A DNA stretch of 47,278 nucleotides from Betaproteobacteria bacterium UBA5216 (GTDB lineage Bacteria; Pseudomonadota; Gammaproteobacteria; Burkholderiales; SG8-41): assembly GCA_002412495.1 (NCBI GenBank), contig DHVE01000048.1, forward strand, positions 1 through 47,278, read 5' to 3'. The notes under the pieces were generated by a model. That model had not been told where the DNA came from and searched no databases. It saw nothing but the letters and a program-made list of their open reading frames with translations. A program made the position numbers and the translations under genes. This document shows, in pieces, positions 32,698 to 41,342 of this stretch. Numbering within the stretch: the stretch's first letter is position 1; every line of letters begins with the position of its first letter.

Positions 32698-33978
32698 ATG
32701 ATGGATAAAAATATTCCTCATATCGTCATCATCGGTTGCGGCTTCGGCGGACTGGAAGCCGCCAAGGCGCTGGCCGGCAAGCCCGTGCGAATCACGTTAA
32801 TCGACCGCTGCAATCACCATCTGTTCCAGCCGCTGCTGTATCAGGTGGCCACGGCTGGGTTATCCGGCCCGTCGATAGCCGCTCCGATACGTCACATCTT
32901 TCGCCGGCAGCTCAACGTCACCGTGCTGATGGGCGAGGTTACCGCCATCCATCCCGACCGGCGCTGCATCAGTGTGGAGGGCACGGACGACATCGCCTAC
33001 GACCACTTGATCGTCGCGGCGGGTGCAACCCACAGCTACTTCGGCAATGACGCGTGGGCCGCGCATGCGCCCGGCCTCAAAACGCTGGAAGATGCCTTCG
33101 CGATACGCCGCCGCGTGCTGCTGGCCTTTGAGCACGCCGAACGCGAAACCGACGGCGAACGCCGGCGCGCGTGGCTGACTTTTACCGTGATCGGCGCAGG
33201 TGCCACGGGTGTTGAACTGGCCGGCACGCTGGCGGAGATTTCACGCCACACGCTGCAAGGCGAGTTCCGCCGTTTTGATTCGCGCGCCGCGCGCGTGTTG
33301 CTGCTTGAAGGCGGCGAACGCGTGCTACCCGTGTTTCCGGCGGGCCTGTCCGAAAAAGCGCGCCAACAACTGGAGAAACTCGGCGTCGAAGTGCGCACCG
33401 GCGCGCGCGTCACCAGCGTTGATGAGGCCGGCGTGACACTGACCGAATCCGCGGGAACATCGCGCATCGCTTCTCGCACCGTGATGTGGGCGGCCGGCGT
33501 CGCGGCGTCGCCATTGGGTCAAACACTCGGTGCGGCGCTCGACCGCGCCGGACGCGTGATGGTACAGCCGGATTTATCGCTACCCGGTCACCCGGAGATT
33601 TTTGTCATCGGCGATCTGGCGCACATAGATTGCAACGGAAAACCCGTGCCGGGTGTAAGTCCCGCCGCCAAGCAAATGGGCCGGTGCGCCGCACGCAATA
33701 TCCTCGCGCGCCTCGAAGGTCGTGCGACCCGCGCGTTCAGCTACATCGATTACGGCTCGCTCGCCACCATTGGACGAAAATCCGCCGTGGCCTTGCTGGG
33801 AAAAGTACAACTATCAGGCATCCCTGCGTGGCTCACGTGGTTGTTTGCCCACATTTATTTCCTGATCGGATTCCGCAATCGCATCATCGTGATGATCGAC
33901 TGGGCGTGGGCGTACTTTTCGTTTCAGCGTTATGCGCGGATTGTGATTGGCGCTTGGAAAAACGCGCGCCCGCTATGA
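32698..33978 (+). CDS. NAD(P)/FAD-dependent oxidoreductase, type II NADH dehydrogenase-like
   Basis: 426 residues. FAD-binding Rossmann motif HIVIIGCGFGGLEAAKAL (GxGxxG from residue 13), QPLLYQVATAGLS, and the second NAD-binding Rossmann motif FTVIGAGATGVELAGTLAEI. FVIGDLAHIDCNGKPVPGVS completes the FAD site. The C-terminal hydrophobic tail LTWLFAHIYFLIGFRNRIIV fits a membrane-anchored NDH-2 that passes electrons from NADH to quinone. Two consecutive ATGs begin the gene. The end overlaps the converging YceH gene by six bases. Confidence 0.92.
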   Translation: MMDKNIPHIVIIGCGFGGLEAAKALAGKPVRITLIDRCNHHLFQPLLYQVATAGLSGPSIAAPIRHIFRRQLNVTVLMGEVTAIHPDRRCISVEGTDDIAYDHLIVAAGATHSYFGNDAWAAHAPGLKTLEDAFAIRRRVLLAFEHAERETDGERRRAWLTFTVIGAGATGVELAGTLAEISRHTLQGEFRRFDSRAARVLLLEGGERVLPVFPAGLSEKARQQLEKLGVEVRTGARVTSVDEAGVTLTESAGTSRIASRTVMWAAGVAASPLGQTLGAALDRAGRVMVQPDLSLPGHPEIFVIGDLAHIDCNGKPVPGVSPAAKQMGRCAARNILARLEGRATRAFSYIDYGSLATIGRKSAVALLGKVQLSGIPAWLTWLFAHIYFLIGFRNRIIVMIDWAWAYFSFQRYARIVIGAWKNARPL

Positions 33979-34650
33979 TGCGCTAACGCCCAGCTCCGCG
34001 CACAGTTTCGCAACGATCGCCTTGAGTTGCGTAACGTCATCTTCCAGCCGCGCGACGTTGGCCTTCAAGGCAGCCAGCTCGGCGGTCGTGATGTCGCTGC
34101 CCGCGGCGGTTTGCGCCGGCGCCAACGACAGCGCTTCGGCGGCAGGCTCGCCGGACAACAAATGCGCCCAGCGGTTTTCGCGTGAACCCGGACGGCGCGG
34201 CAACTCAATCACCATCGCGCCTGCGGGCCGGTCTCGCAACTCGTGCAGGAAGGCTTCCACCGAGGAAAGGTCGCTGAACTTGTGCAGCCGTTCGCAGTTG
34301 ATGCGCAACTCGCCCGGCGTCTGCGGCCCGCGCAGCATGAGTATGGCGAGGATCGCGATCGACTGCGACGGCAGGCGCAACATGCGGTCGGCGCTGTGCT
34401 CGTAACGCGTGACGCGGCTCCCGCTCGCCTCCATTACAAGCGACAAACCCTTGAGATGATCAAGCGCCAACTGCACTTCCGTTTCGGTTGCGTTCAATAC
34501 CGGATCACGGCTGCTCTTTTGATTGCAGCCGGCCAGCAGCGCATTCAACGACAGTGGATAGGTGTCGGGAACGGTGTGCTGTTTTTCGATCAGCACGCCG
34601 AGCACGCGCGTTTCGAGCAGGGACAGCGCGGGCAGGGTTTGTGGCGTCAC
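33973..34650 (-). CDS. YceH family protein (DUF480)
   Basis: 225 residues. The sequence LSLLETRVLGVLIEKQHTVP and YPLSLNALLAGCNQKSSRDP is the hallmark of the DUF480/YceH family, which folds as tandem winged helices; SQSIAILAILMLRGPQTPGE starts the second. A C-terminal coiled coil follows (AELAALKANVARLEDDVTQL). The molecular role is unknown. The start is a GTG with no strong ribosome-binding site. It follows alaS on the same strand with a 26-base gap. Confidence 0.93.
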   Translation of the reverse strand: MTPQTLPALSLLETRVLGVLIEKQHTVPDTYPLSLNALLAGCNQKSSRDPVLNATETEVQLALDHLKGLSLVMEASGSRVTRYEHSADRMLRLPSQSIAILAILMLRGPQTPGELRINCERLHKFSDLSSVEAFLHELRDRPAGAMVIELPRRPGSRENRWAHLLSGEPAAEALSLAPAQTAAGSDITTAELAALKANVARLEDDVTQLKAIVAKLCAELGVSAS

Positions 34651-34659
34651 GTATTTTAC

Positions 34660-34680
34660 TTAAGATATTGTTTTTATTAA
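34660..34680 (+). repeat. AT-rich motif, copy 7
   Basis: TTAAGATATTGTTTTTATTA plus A, lying in the alaS-yceH gap and overlapping the alaS stop codon on the opposite strand. Confidence 0.55.
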
Positions 34681-37286
34681 CTAATTTTTGACTCAACCCA
34701 TACCTTGACCGACGCCAGCGCCTCGGGCAATTTGGAGGGATCGGTGCCACCCGCCTGCGCCATGTCAGGCCGGCCGCCCCCCTTGCCGCCGACTTGTTGC
34801 GCAACGTGATTCACCAACTCGCCGGCTTTGAGTTTGCCGGTCAGATCAGCCGTCACGCCCGCGATCAGCGTGACCTTGCCGCCCTCGACCGCCGCGAGCA
34901 CGATGGCTGCTGACTTGAGTTTGTCTTTGAGTTTATCCATCGACTCGCGCAAGCCCTTGCTGTCGGCGCCATCCATGGCGGCGGCCAGCACTTTGATGCC
35001 CTTGACTTCCACCGCCTGACCCGCGAGGTCATCGCCTTGCGATGACGCCAGTTTGGATTTCAGCCGCGCAAGTTCTTTTTCGAGATTGCGCACGGTGTCG
35101 AGCATCTGCGTGATCTTTTGCGCGACTTCATGCGGGCCGGATTTCAGCGCGGCGGCTGCGTTGTCGAGCACGTCTTCCTGTTGCTGCACCCATGCCAGCG
35201 CGCCTTCCGCCGTCACCGCTTCGATGCGGCGCACGCCAGCGGCGATGCCGGTCTCGCCCACCACTTTGAAAAAGCCGATGTCGCCGGTGCGCGCCACGTG
35301 CGTGCCGCCGCACAACTCGCGCGAGGTGCCGATGTCGAGCATGCGCACTTCGTCGCCGTATTTTTCACCGAACAGCGCCATGGCGCCCGCTTTCACCGCG
35401 TCGTCGAATTTCATCACGCGCGCGGCGGTGACGGCGTTCGCCAGCACTTCGGCATTGACACGCGCTTCGACATCGCGGATTTGTTCGTCGGTCATCGGCT
35501 CGTTGTGCGAGAAGTCAAAACGCGTTTTGCCCGGATCGACCAGCGAGCCTTTTTGCGCGACATGCGCGCCCAGCACTTCGCGCAACGCCTTGTGCATCAA
35601 ATGCGTGGCCGAGTGGTTGCGCATGATGCGCGCGCGCCGCGCGGTATCGACCTTGGCCGCAACCTTGTCGCCCACCGCCAGCGTGCCCGCCGTCAATTTG
35701 CCGTGATGACCGAATACATCCGGCTGAATTTTCAGGGTATCGGTCACCGTGAACGTGCCGTTGCCGGCATCCAGCTCACCCGCATCACCCACCTGGCCGC
35801 CAGACTCGGCATAAAACGGCGTGCGATCCAGCACCACGATGCCCGCTTCGCCGCCCGCGATGGATGGCACCGACGTGCCTTCGCGATAAATCGCCACGAC
35901 CTCCGCGTCGGCGACATCCAGCGTGTCGTACCCCTTGAACACGGTCTTGGCACCCGAATATTCCACCGCGCTGCCCATCTGGAATTTCGATGCCGAACGC
36001 GCGCGTTCGCGCTGACGTTCCATCGCCGCCTCGAAGCCCGCGTGATCCACGCGCACGTTGCGTTCGCGCGCGATGTCGGCGGTGAGATCGACCGGAAAAC
36101 CAAAGGTGTCGTACAACTGGAACACGGTGTCGCCGTCGAGCATATGGTCTTCGCGCGTCAACGCGCCTTCGAGCACCTTCATGCCGTTTTCGAGCGTCTC
36201 GGCGAAACGTTCTTCTTCCTGCTTCAACACACCGGCAACCCGCGCGCCGACCGCCGCGAGTTCCGGATAGGCCTCGCCCATCGCCTTCACCAGATCGGCG
36301 ACGAGGTTATGAAAAAACGGTTTCTTTTGTCCCAACTGGTAGCCGTGGCGAATCGCGCGGCGGATGATGCGCCGGAGCACGTAGCCACGGCCTTCGTTAC
36401 CGGGAATCACACCATCGACGATCATGAACGCGGTGGCGCGGATGTGATCGGCAATTACCTTGAGCGAGTTGTTGGTTAAATCCTTTGCTCCTGTTTCACG
36501 CGCGGCGGCCTTGATCAAATCCTGAAACAGATCGATCTCGTAATTGGAATGCACGTGCTGCATGACCGCCGCGATACGCTCCAGCCCCATGCCGGTATCC
36601 ACCGACGGCTTGGGCAGCGGATGCAGCACGCCCTTGTCGTCGCGGTTGAACTGCATGAACACGAGATTCCAGATTTCGATGTAGCGGTCGCCATCGGCCT
36701 CGGGCGATCCGGGCGGGCCGCCGGGGACGTCGGGCCCGTGGTCATAAAAAATCTCGCTGCACGGACCGCAAGGGCCGGTGTCGGCCATCTGCCAGAAATT
36801 ATCGGAGCCGCCGCCCGGTTTGTCACCGATGCGCACGATGCGATCCAGCGGCACGCCGATTTGTTGGGACCAAATCTCGTAGGCTTCGTCGTCGGTTTGG
36901 TACACCGTCACCCAGAGTTTTTCTTTCGGCAGCTGGTAAATACCGGTAAGCAGCTCCCATGCAAAATGAATCGCGTCTTTCTTGAAATAATCGCCGAAGC
37001 TGAAGTTGCCGAGCATCTCGAAAAACGTGTGATGGCGCGCGGTATAGCCGACGTTTTCCAGATCGTTGTGTTTGCCGCCCGCGCGCAGGCAACGCTGCGA
37101 AGTGGTCGCGCGCACGTATTTGCGCTTGTCCTGCCCCAGGAACACATCCTTGAACTGCACCATGCCGGAGTTGGTGAACAGCAGCGTGGGATCGTTACCG
37201 GGCACCAGCGGCGCGGACGCGACGATGGTGTGGCCCTTGGCGGCAAAATAATCCAGAAACTTCGCGCGTATTTCGTTGCTTTTCAT
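34677..37286 (-). CDS. alaS: Alanyl-tRNA synthetase
   Basis: 869 residues, full length. The start at 37286 is chosen because MKSNEIRAKFLDYFAAKGH is the conserved AlaS N-terminus and AAGGA lies upstream. The class II catalytic core shows TLLFTNSGMVQFKDVFLG, ARHHTFFEMLGNFSFGDYF and VDTGMGLERI; the editing domain has RNHSATHLMHKALREV and ELCGGTHVARTGD (zinc ligands). The C-terminal domain ends GGRPDMAQAGG. It charges tRNA-Ala in the cytosol. It sits near recX/recA as in many proteobacteria, but a Bug gene intervenes. Confidence 0.98.
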   Translation of the reverse strand: MKSNEIRAKFLDYFAAKGHTIVASAPLVPGNDPTLLFTNSGMVQFKDVFLGQDKRKYVRATTSQRCLRAGGKHNDLENVGYTARHHTFFEMLGNFSFGDYFKKDAIHFAWELLTGIYQLPKEKLWVTVYQTDDEAYEIWSQQIGVPLDRIVRIGDKPGGGSDNFWQMADTGPCGPCSEIFYDHGPDVPGGPPGSPEADGDRYIEIWNLVFMQFNRDDKGVLHPLPKPSVDTGMGLERIAAVMQHVHSNYEIDLFQDLIKAAARETGAKDLTNNSLKVIADHIRATAFMIVDGVIPGNEGRGYVLRRIIRRAIRHGYQLGQKKPFFHNLVADLVKAMGEAYPELAAVGARVAGVLKQEEERFAETLENGMKVLEGALTREDHMLDGDTVFQLYDTFGFPVDLTADIARERNVRVDHAGFEAAMERQRERARSASKFQMGSAVEYSGAKTVFKGYDTLDVADAEVVAIYREGTSVPSIAGGEAGIVVLDRTPFYAESGGQVGDAGELDAGNGTFTVTDTLKIQPDVFGHHGKLTAGTLAVGDKVAAKVDTARRARIMRNHSATHLMHKALREVLGAHVAQKGSLVDPGKTRFDFSHNEPMTDEQIRDVEARVNAEVLANAVTAARVMKFDDAVKAGAMALFGEKYGDEVRMLDIGTSRELCGGTHVARTGDIGFFKVVGETGIAAGVRRIEAVTAEGALAWVQQQEDVLDNAAAALKSGPHEVAQKITQMLDTVRNLEKELARLKSKLASSQGDDLAGQAVEVKGIKVLAAAMDGADSKGLRESMDKLKDKLKSAAIVLAAVEGGKVTLIAGVTADLTGKLKAGELVNHVAQQVGGKGGGRPDMAQAGGTDPSKLPEALASVKVWVESKIS

Positions 37287-37457
37287 TGCGGTTCCTTGAA
37301 GCCGGGTGCTGCGGAAAGGGCTGAATTTTAACGTAATTTTCTGTTTGCAGCGGTATGGAACCTGTCTAAAGGCAAAGGCCATTTTGTGGCTTGCATTGAA
37401 TCTGCCGCGCTGCGATAGTCGTGCTTTGAGCATGACGAGACGCTAGGGAGCGCACGG

Positions 37458-38423
37458 ATGGGACAATGGTTAGGTATCGCGGCACTGTGCCTGCTCGCCA
37501 ACGCGCCGCAGGTTTGGGCGCAGAACGCGGGTTACCCGAGTAAACCCATCCGCTGGGTGGTGCCGTTTGCGCCGGGCGGCGGCACCGATATGGTGGCGCG
37601 CCCGGTGGCGGCCAAGCTCACCGACAAAATTGGGCAGCACATTTTGTACGACAATCGCGGCGGCGGCGGCGGTGCCATCGCCGGTGATATCGTCGCCAAG
37701 GCGACCCCGGACGGCTACACGCTGCTGGTGGCCGCCGTGGCGGTGATGACGGTTACCGGTAGCCTGCAAAAGCTGCCGTTTGATCCGATCAAGGATTTCG
37801 CGCCCATCACCAAATTCGCCAACGTGCCCAATATGCTGGCGACGCGCATGTCGCATCCGATCGTCAAGGTGCAGGACATCGTAGCCCATGCCAAGGCCAA
37901 CCCCGGCAAACTGCGCTGGGCGCTGTCGGGCACCGGTTCGGCTGGAACGCTGTCGATGGAACTCTTCAGGCTCAACACCGGCATCGACATCGTGCCGATC
38001 CCCTACAAGGGCGCAGGCCCCGCGATGATCGCCGTGCTCGGCGGCGAAGCGGATTTGCTGTTTGCCAATCCGGCGGTGTTCATGCCGCACCTGACGGCGG
38101 GACGCCTGCGCGCGCTAGGCACTGCGAGCCTGCAACGCATCGGCGCGTTGCCGGACATGCCGACTTTCCATGAATCGGGTTTCCCCGGCTTTGAATCGTT
38201 GTCGTGGTACGGCTTGGCCGCGCCGGCGCGCACGCCGGCAGCCATTGTCGCGCTGCTGCATAAGGAAACCGTCGCGGTGCTGAATCAACCCGACATCATC
38301 GCGCGCATCACTCAAGACGGCGGCATCCCCGTGGGCAACCCGCCGCAGGCCTTCGCGCAGGAAATACGCAATGAAACCGCGAAGTGGGCGAAGGTGATCA
38401 AGGATGCGAATATCAAGAATTGA
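37458..38423 (+). CDS. Bug/TctC-family solute-binding protein 7
   Basis: 321 residues. The signal peptide MGQWLGIAALCLLANAPQVW ends before AQNAG. The mature part has YPSKPIRWVVPFAPGGGTDM (canonical PGGGTD loop), RGGGGGAIAGDIVAKATPDG and PIPYKGAGPAMIAVLGGEAD. It lies on the plus strand between alaS and recX, diverging from the former and converging on the latter, so it is a lone insertion into a housekeeping block. Confidence 0.93.
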   Translation: MGQWLGIAALCLLANAPQVWAQNAGYPSKPIRWVVPFAPGGGTDMVARPVAAKLTDKIGQHILYDNRGGGGGAIAGDIVAKATPDGYTLLVAAVAVMTVTGSLQKLPFDPIKDFAPITKFANVPNMLATRMSHPIVKVQDIVAHAKANPGKLRWALSGTGSAGTLSMELFRLNTGIDIVPIPYKGAGPAMIAVLGGEADLLFANPAVFMPHLTAGRLRALGTASLQRIGALPDMPTFHESGFPGFESLSWYGLAAPARTPAAIVALLHKETVAVLNQPDIIARITQDGGIPVGNPPQAFAQEIRNETAKWAKVIKDANIKN

Positions 38424-38475
38424 GTCAAGAACCGAATCAAGATCGACGTAGCGTCGTCGCGCGTCAATAACGCAA

Positions 38476-38504
38476 CCGCAAGATGGGTTGCACCCATCCT
38501 GCGG
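38476..38504. terminator. GATGGGT hairpin, copy 3, between converging Bug and recX genes
   Basis: CCGCA-A-GATGGGT, loop TGC, ACCCATC-C-TGCGG: a 12-pair stem with one mismatch pair. Its position between converging genes suggests a bidirectional terminator. It is a short member of the GATGGGT repeat family. Confidence 0.55.
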
Positions 38505-38515
38505 ATTCTTGGTAA

Positions 38516-39100
38516 TCACGATTCTGGATCGGGCTGCCCCACTTGCTTTAACACACGCAGTGCAAGACTGATGCTGTAACCGCGCGACTGCAAAAATCGC
38601 AGTTGCCGCGCTTTCTCTTTTTGATCCGTGGGCGCGCGGCGGAATTTTCGCTGGCACAGCGCCAGCGCGGCAGCGAATTCGTCGTCCGGATCGTCCGCGT
38701 CTCCCGAACCACTGGATGCGTTTTGCGCCAGCGCGGCGGCGGTAACATCCTCGTCAACGCCCGCGCGTTTGAGCTCCTGCGCGATGGAGCGCCGCGCAAA
38801 ATTGCCCGTGCGCTTGCGCACCAGCGCCTCGGCGTAGCGCGCATCGGACAGCCAGCCGCGCTCGGACAAATCGTCCAGCAGCGCTTGCAGTTCAGCGGGA
38901 TCGTCGGTGTAGCCGCGTAGCCGTTTTTCCAGCTCTTGCCGGGGAAACTCGCGCCGCCCCAGGAGGCGCAGCGCGCGCGCGCGTAGCGACGGCTGCGCCG
39001 GAGCCTCACGCGCCGGCCGCGCGCCGTCCTCGAACGATGATTCCGGGCTAGGTCTCTTCGTCTTCTTCGTCGGGCGCGGATTCAACGCTGGCTCCAGCAC
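38516..39100 (-). CDS. recX: Regulatory protein RecX
   Basis: 194 residues. The core LRARALRLLGRREFPRQELE, LLDDLSERGWLSDARYAEAL and a C-terminal RQLRFLQSRGYSISLALRVL match RecX, which binds RecA filaments and limits recombinase activity. The annotated start is a GTG overlapping recA by 53 bases; a TTG at 39085 with GGAG seven bases upstream is an alternative that shortens the protein by five residues. The recA-recX overlap indicates cotranscription from the LexA-controlled recA promoter. Confidence 0.9.
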   Translation of the reverse strand: MLEPALNPRPTKKTKRPSPESSFEDGARPAREAPAQPSLRARALRLLGRREFPRQELEKRLRGYTDDPAELQALLDDLSERGWLSDARYAEALVRKRTGNFARRSIAQELKRAGVDEDVTAAALAQNASSGSGDADDPDDEFAAALALCQRKFRRAPTDQKEKARQLRFLQSRGYSISLALRVLKQVGQPDPES

Positions 39101-40139
39101 CGTTCACGCCCAATTCCGCGCGTATCTTGGCTTCGATTTCCTCGGCCATGGCGGGATGCTCGCGCAGATATTCGCGCGTATTGTCCTTGCCCTGACCGAT
39201 GCGATCCTTGCCGTAGCTGTACCACGCGCCGGATTTCTCAATGAATTTGTGCAGCACGCCGAGTTCGATAATTTCGCCTTCGCGCGAGATGCCTTCACCG
39301 TACAGAATGTCGAATTCAGCCTGACGGAAGGGCGGCGCGACTTTGTTCTTGACCACCTTGGCGCGCGTTTCGGAGCCGATTACTTCGTCGCCCTTTTTGA
39401 TCGCGCCAATACGGCGGATGTCGATACGCACCGAGGCGTAGAACTTCAACGCATTGCCGCCCGTCGTCGTTTCCGGATTGCCGAACATGACGCCGATTTT
39501 CATGCGTATCTGGTTGATGAATATCACCAGCGTGTTGGAGCGCTTGATGTTGGCCGTGAGTTTGCGCAGCGCCTGCGACATCAGCCGCGCCTGCAAGCCC
39601 ATTTGCGGCTCGCCCATTTCGCCTTCGATCTCGGCGCGTGGCACCAGTGCGGCCACTGAATCGACCACCACCACGTCCACCGAGCCAGAACGCACCAGCA
39701 TGTCGGCAATTTCCAGCGCCTGCTCGCCGTTGTCGGGCTGCGAAATCAAAAGGTCTTCGACCTTGACGCCAAGCTTGGCGGCGTATTGCGGATCGAGCGC
39801 GTGTTCCGCATCGATAAACGCCGCCGTGCCGCCCAATTTTTGCATCTGCGCGATGACCGACAACGTCAGGGTCGTTTTACCGGAAGACTCCGGTCCGTAA
39901 ATTTCAACCACCCGCCCACGCGGCAGGCCGCCGATGCCCAGCGCAATGTCCAGCCCCAGCGAGCCGGTGGACACGACCTGAATGTCTTTGGCGATATCGG
40001 ACTCGCCCAGACGCATGATCGACCCCTTGCCAAACTGCTTTTCTATCTGTGACAGCGCCACCGACAGCGCCTTGGATTTATTTTCTTCCATCTTGTTGTT
40101 CCTGGATTCCTGGATGATAGGTTGCGTATTTTGGTCCAT
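39048..40139 (-). CDS. recA: Recombinase RecA
   Basis: 363 residues. Walker A GPESSGKT at 82-89, the Walker B region VDVVVVDSVAALVPRAEIEG, L1/L2 DNA-binding loops (EMGEPQMGLQARLMSQALRK, FGNPETTTGGNALKFYASVR) and an acidic tail ending DEEDEET. It promotes strand exchange and LexA cleavage. The longer start at 40139 has GGAG at good spacing; the usual family start corresponds to MEENKSKALSVAL at 40091, which has its own AGGA site, so 15-16 N-terminal residues are uncertain. Confidence 0.98.
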   Translation of the reverse strand: MDQNTQPIIQESRNNKMEENKSKALSVALSQIEKQFGKGSIMRLGESDIAKDIQVVSTGSLGLDIALGIGGLPRGRVVEIYGPESSGKTTLTLSVIAQMQKLGGTAAFIDAEHALDPQYAAKLGVKVEDLLISQPDNGEQALEIADMLVRSGSVDVVVVDSVAALVPRAEIEGEMGEPQMGLQARLMSQALRKLTANIKRSNTLVIFINQIRMKIGVMFGNPETTTGGNALKFYASVRIDIRRIGAIKKGDEVIGSETRAKVVKNKVAPPFRQAEFDILYGEGISREGEIIELGVLHKFIEKSGAWYSYGKDRIGQGKDNTREYLREHPAMAEEIEAKIRAELGVNGAGASVESAPDEEDEET

Positions 40140-40171
40140 GATAACGTCTCCGGTGAGTTGTCGTTGGAGGC

Positions 40172-40201
40172 ATTATCGCATAATACTGTATAAAAAACCA
40201 G
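40172..40201 (-). promoter_or_regulatory. recA promoter region with LexA (SOS) box
   Basis: On the minus strand CTGGTTTTTTATACAG (40186-40201) is a full CTG-N10-CAG LexA operator, and GATAAT (40172-40177) is a plausible -10 about 35 bases before the ATG at 40139. The operator covers the expected -35 zone, so LexA would block RNA polymerase until DNA damage. Confidence 0.75.
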
Positions 40202-40233
40202 CTATCGCGCCGGCCTGTAACTGCGGCAAAAAT

Positions 40234-40256
40234 ATTCATTTAAAAACAATTAGTTA
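40234..40256 (-). repeat. AT-rich motif, copy 8
   Basis: On the minus strand TAACTAATTGTTTTTAAATG then AAT, 33 bases upstream of the recA LexA box, in the same sense as recA. Confidence 0.6.
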
Positions 40257-40437
40257 TGATATTTCACCTCACTGGACGATAGATTCGATTCTGCAAATTG
40301 CACTTCTGGTGCAATCGGATAGGCCATTCCCAACCGCAGTCGTGCCGAGTTTATCGAACCACGGGGACGGCCGTGGTTATTTTGCAATGCGCTCCCGACT
40401 TATCGATGGCGGCCGACATTTATTTCAGCGGCCGTGA

Positions 40438-40713
40438 CGGTCCGGCGCCTCCATTGACTTTCCTACATTCGCGCTGCTAGTACGTAATCAAAGGCAAACC
40501 CGAACCTTTGTTAGATGGGCTGGCGTTCCTGCTTACGACAAGTGGTTCCGTCAATTGTTGGAGGCAGCCGTGTCGACAAAATCGCTCCGCTGCCCCTTTG
40601 TACTCGAGGAGAACCACCGTATTAGCGCTCGGCGGGCGCTGATGAAGGGCTCCGACTTGTGTGATTTCCGTGATGAGCTGGATCGGAATACATCTGACCT
40701 CCAATCTAAATAG
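40438..40713 (+). other. Open frame without a clear start, upstream of a 30-aa peptide
   Basis: A 91-codon open frame bounded by TGA (40435) and TAG (40711-40713). Its second half encodes a plausible helical protein piece (VRWAGVPAYDKWFRQLLEAA, ARRALMKGSDLCDFRDELDR). No ATG occurs before codon 60 or so; GTG/TTG starts are possible. The stop TAG provides part of the AGGA that precedes the 30-aa gene. It may be a gene fragment. I do not recognise it. Confidence 0.25.
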
Positions 40714-40721
40714 GAAAAACC

Positions 40722-40814
40722 ATGGCTACCAGTAAAAATCCGCGGGCTAAAGACGGGCTAAAGGTACCGGAGTCGAATTGTTTTCCCGGCCAACACACTT
40801 GCAGCCTGAATTGA
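40722..40814 (+). CDS. Possible 30-residue peptide with two cysteines
   Basis: ATG at 40722 to TGA at 40812-40814 encodes MATSKNPRAKDGLKVPESNC then FPGQHTCSLN. AGGA at 40712-40715, seven bases before the ATG, is a credible ribosome-binding site. The two Cys are seven residues apart near the C-terminus, preceded by a charged N-terminal half. This could be a small regulatory or modified peptide, but no maturation gene is nearby and chance cannot be excluded. Confidence 0.3.
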   Translation: MATSKNPRAKDGLKVPESNCFPGQHTCSLN

Positions 40815-40868
40815 GAAATTAACCCATGCCTCGCCGTGATCGCGCCGCTTTTGTTGATCCTGCCGCGC

Positions 40869-41342
40869 TTAATAGGCGAGCTTCAGTTTGTCGAGCTGTT
40901 CCTTGCTGACAGCCGGCACATCACCGCGCGCATCCCAGCGATTCAGATTCCAGCCGCCCTCGCCCAGCCAAGCCTTGAACAGCGCCAGATTCTTCTGCCG
41001 CTCCTGGTCATTGCCACCGAGGTAGCGGTACATGTTGCCAGGTTTGCTGCCTGGACTGGCCTTGCCATCATCCAGCCGGCGCTGTATCGCACCGGTTTCG
41101 GGATAGGCGATGTGTGTGACCAGCAACGGATAGGAGTCCATGCGCGGCCCGAGTTTTTCCTTGGTGAATTTCTCTTCCTGTTTCTTGAATTCCTTGTACA
41201 ACGGCGAGCCATCACCATGGCATCCTGCACAGTTCTCCTTGAACAGCGGCAAGATGTCCTTAGTGTAGGTCACGTTCTGCGCCAGCGCCGACGCGGTGGC
41301 GGCCACAGAAATCAGAATTGCGGGAATCAGTTTTCTCAGCAT
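40869..41342 (-). CDS. Exported monohaem c-type cytochrome
   Basis: 157 residues from the ATG at 41342, which has AAGGAG upstream; the longer frame begins within non-coding sequence. Signal peptide MLRKLIPAILISVAATASAL then AQ. The haem motif CAGCH (Cys38, Cys41, His42) follows DILPLFKENCAGCHGDGSPL. RMDSYPLLVTHIAYPETGAI and GNMYRYLGGNDQERQKNLAL follow, with Met residues available as the axial ligand. It is a periplasmic electron carrier. The partner is unknown. Confidence 0.9.
   Translation of the reverse strand: MLRKLIPAILISVAATASALAQNVTYTKDILPLFKENCAGCHGDGSPLYKEFKKQEEKFTKEKLGPRMDSYPLLVTHIAYPETGAIQRRLDDGKASPGSKPGNMYRYLGGNDQERQKNLALFKAWLGEGGWNLNRWDARGDVPAVSKEQLDKLKLAY

Larger units (their letters stand above)
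40202..40868. other. Gap of about 670 bases without a recognised gene
   Basis: This stretch between recA and the cytochrome c gene contains an AT-rich motif, a possible 30-aa peptide gene (40722-40814) and an open plus-strand frame before it. It has lower GC than its surroundings. No database-familiar protein, RNA gene or transposase could be recognised. Confidence 0.6.

Noticed and set aside
39982..40437. A plus-strand open frame opposite the recA start and promoter
   Set aside because: Its first third is antisense to recA and it runs across the LexA box and the AT-rich motif. No start signal or family similarity supports it.
40477..40704. A 75-codon minus-strand frame in the gap after recA
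   Set aside because: It lacks a ribosome-binding site, and the plus-strand reading is at least as plausible.
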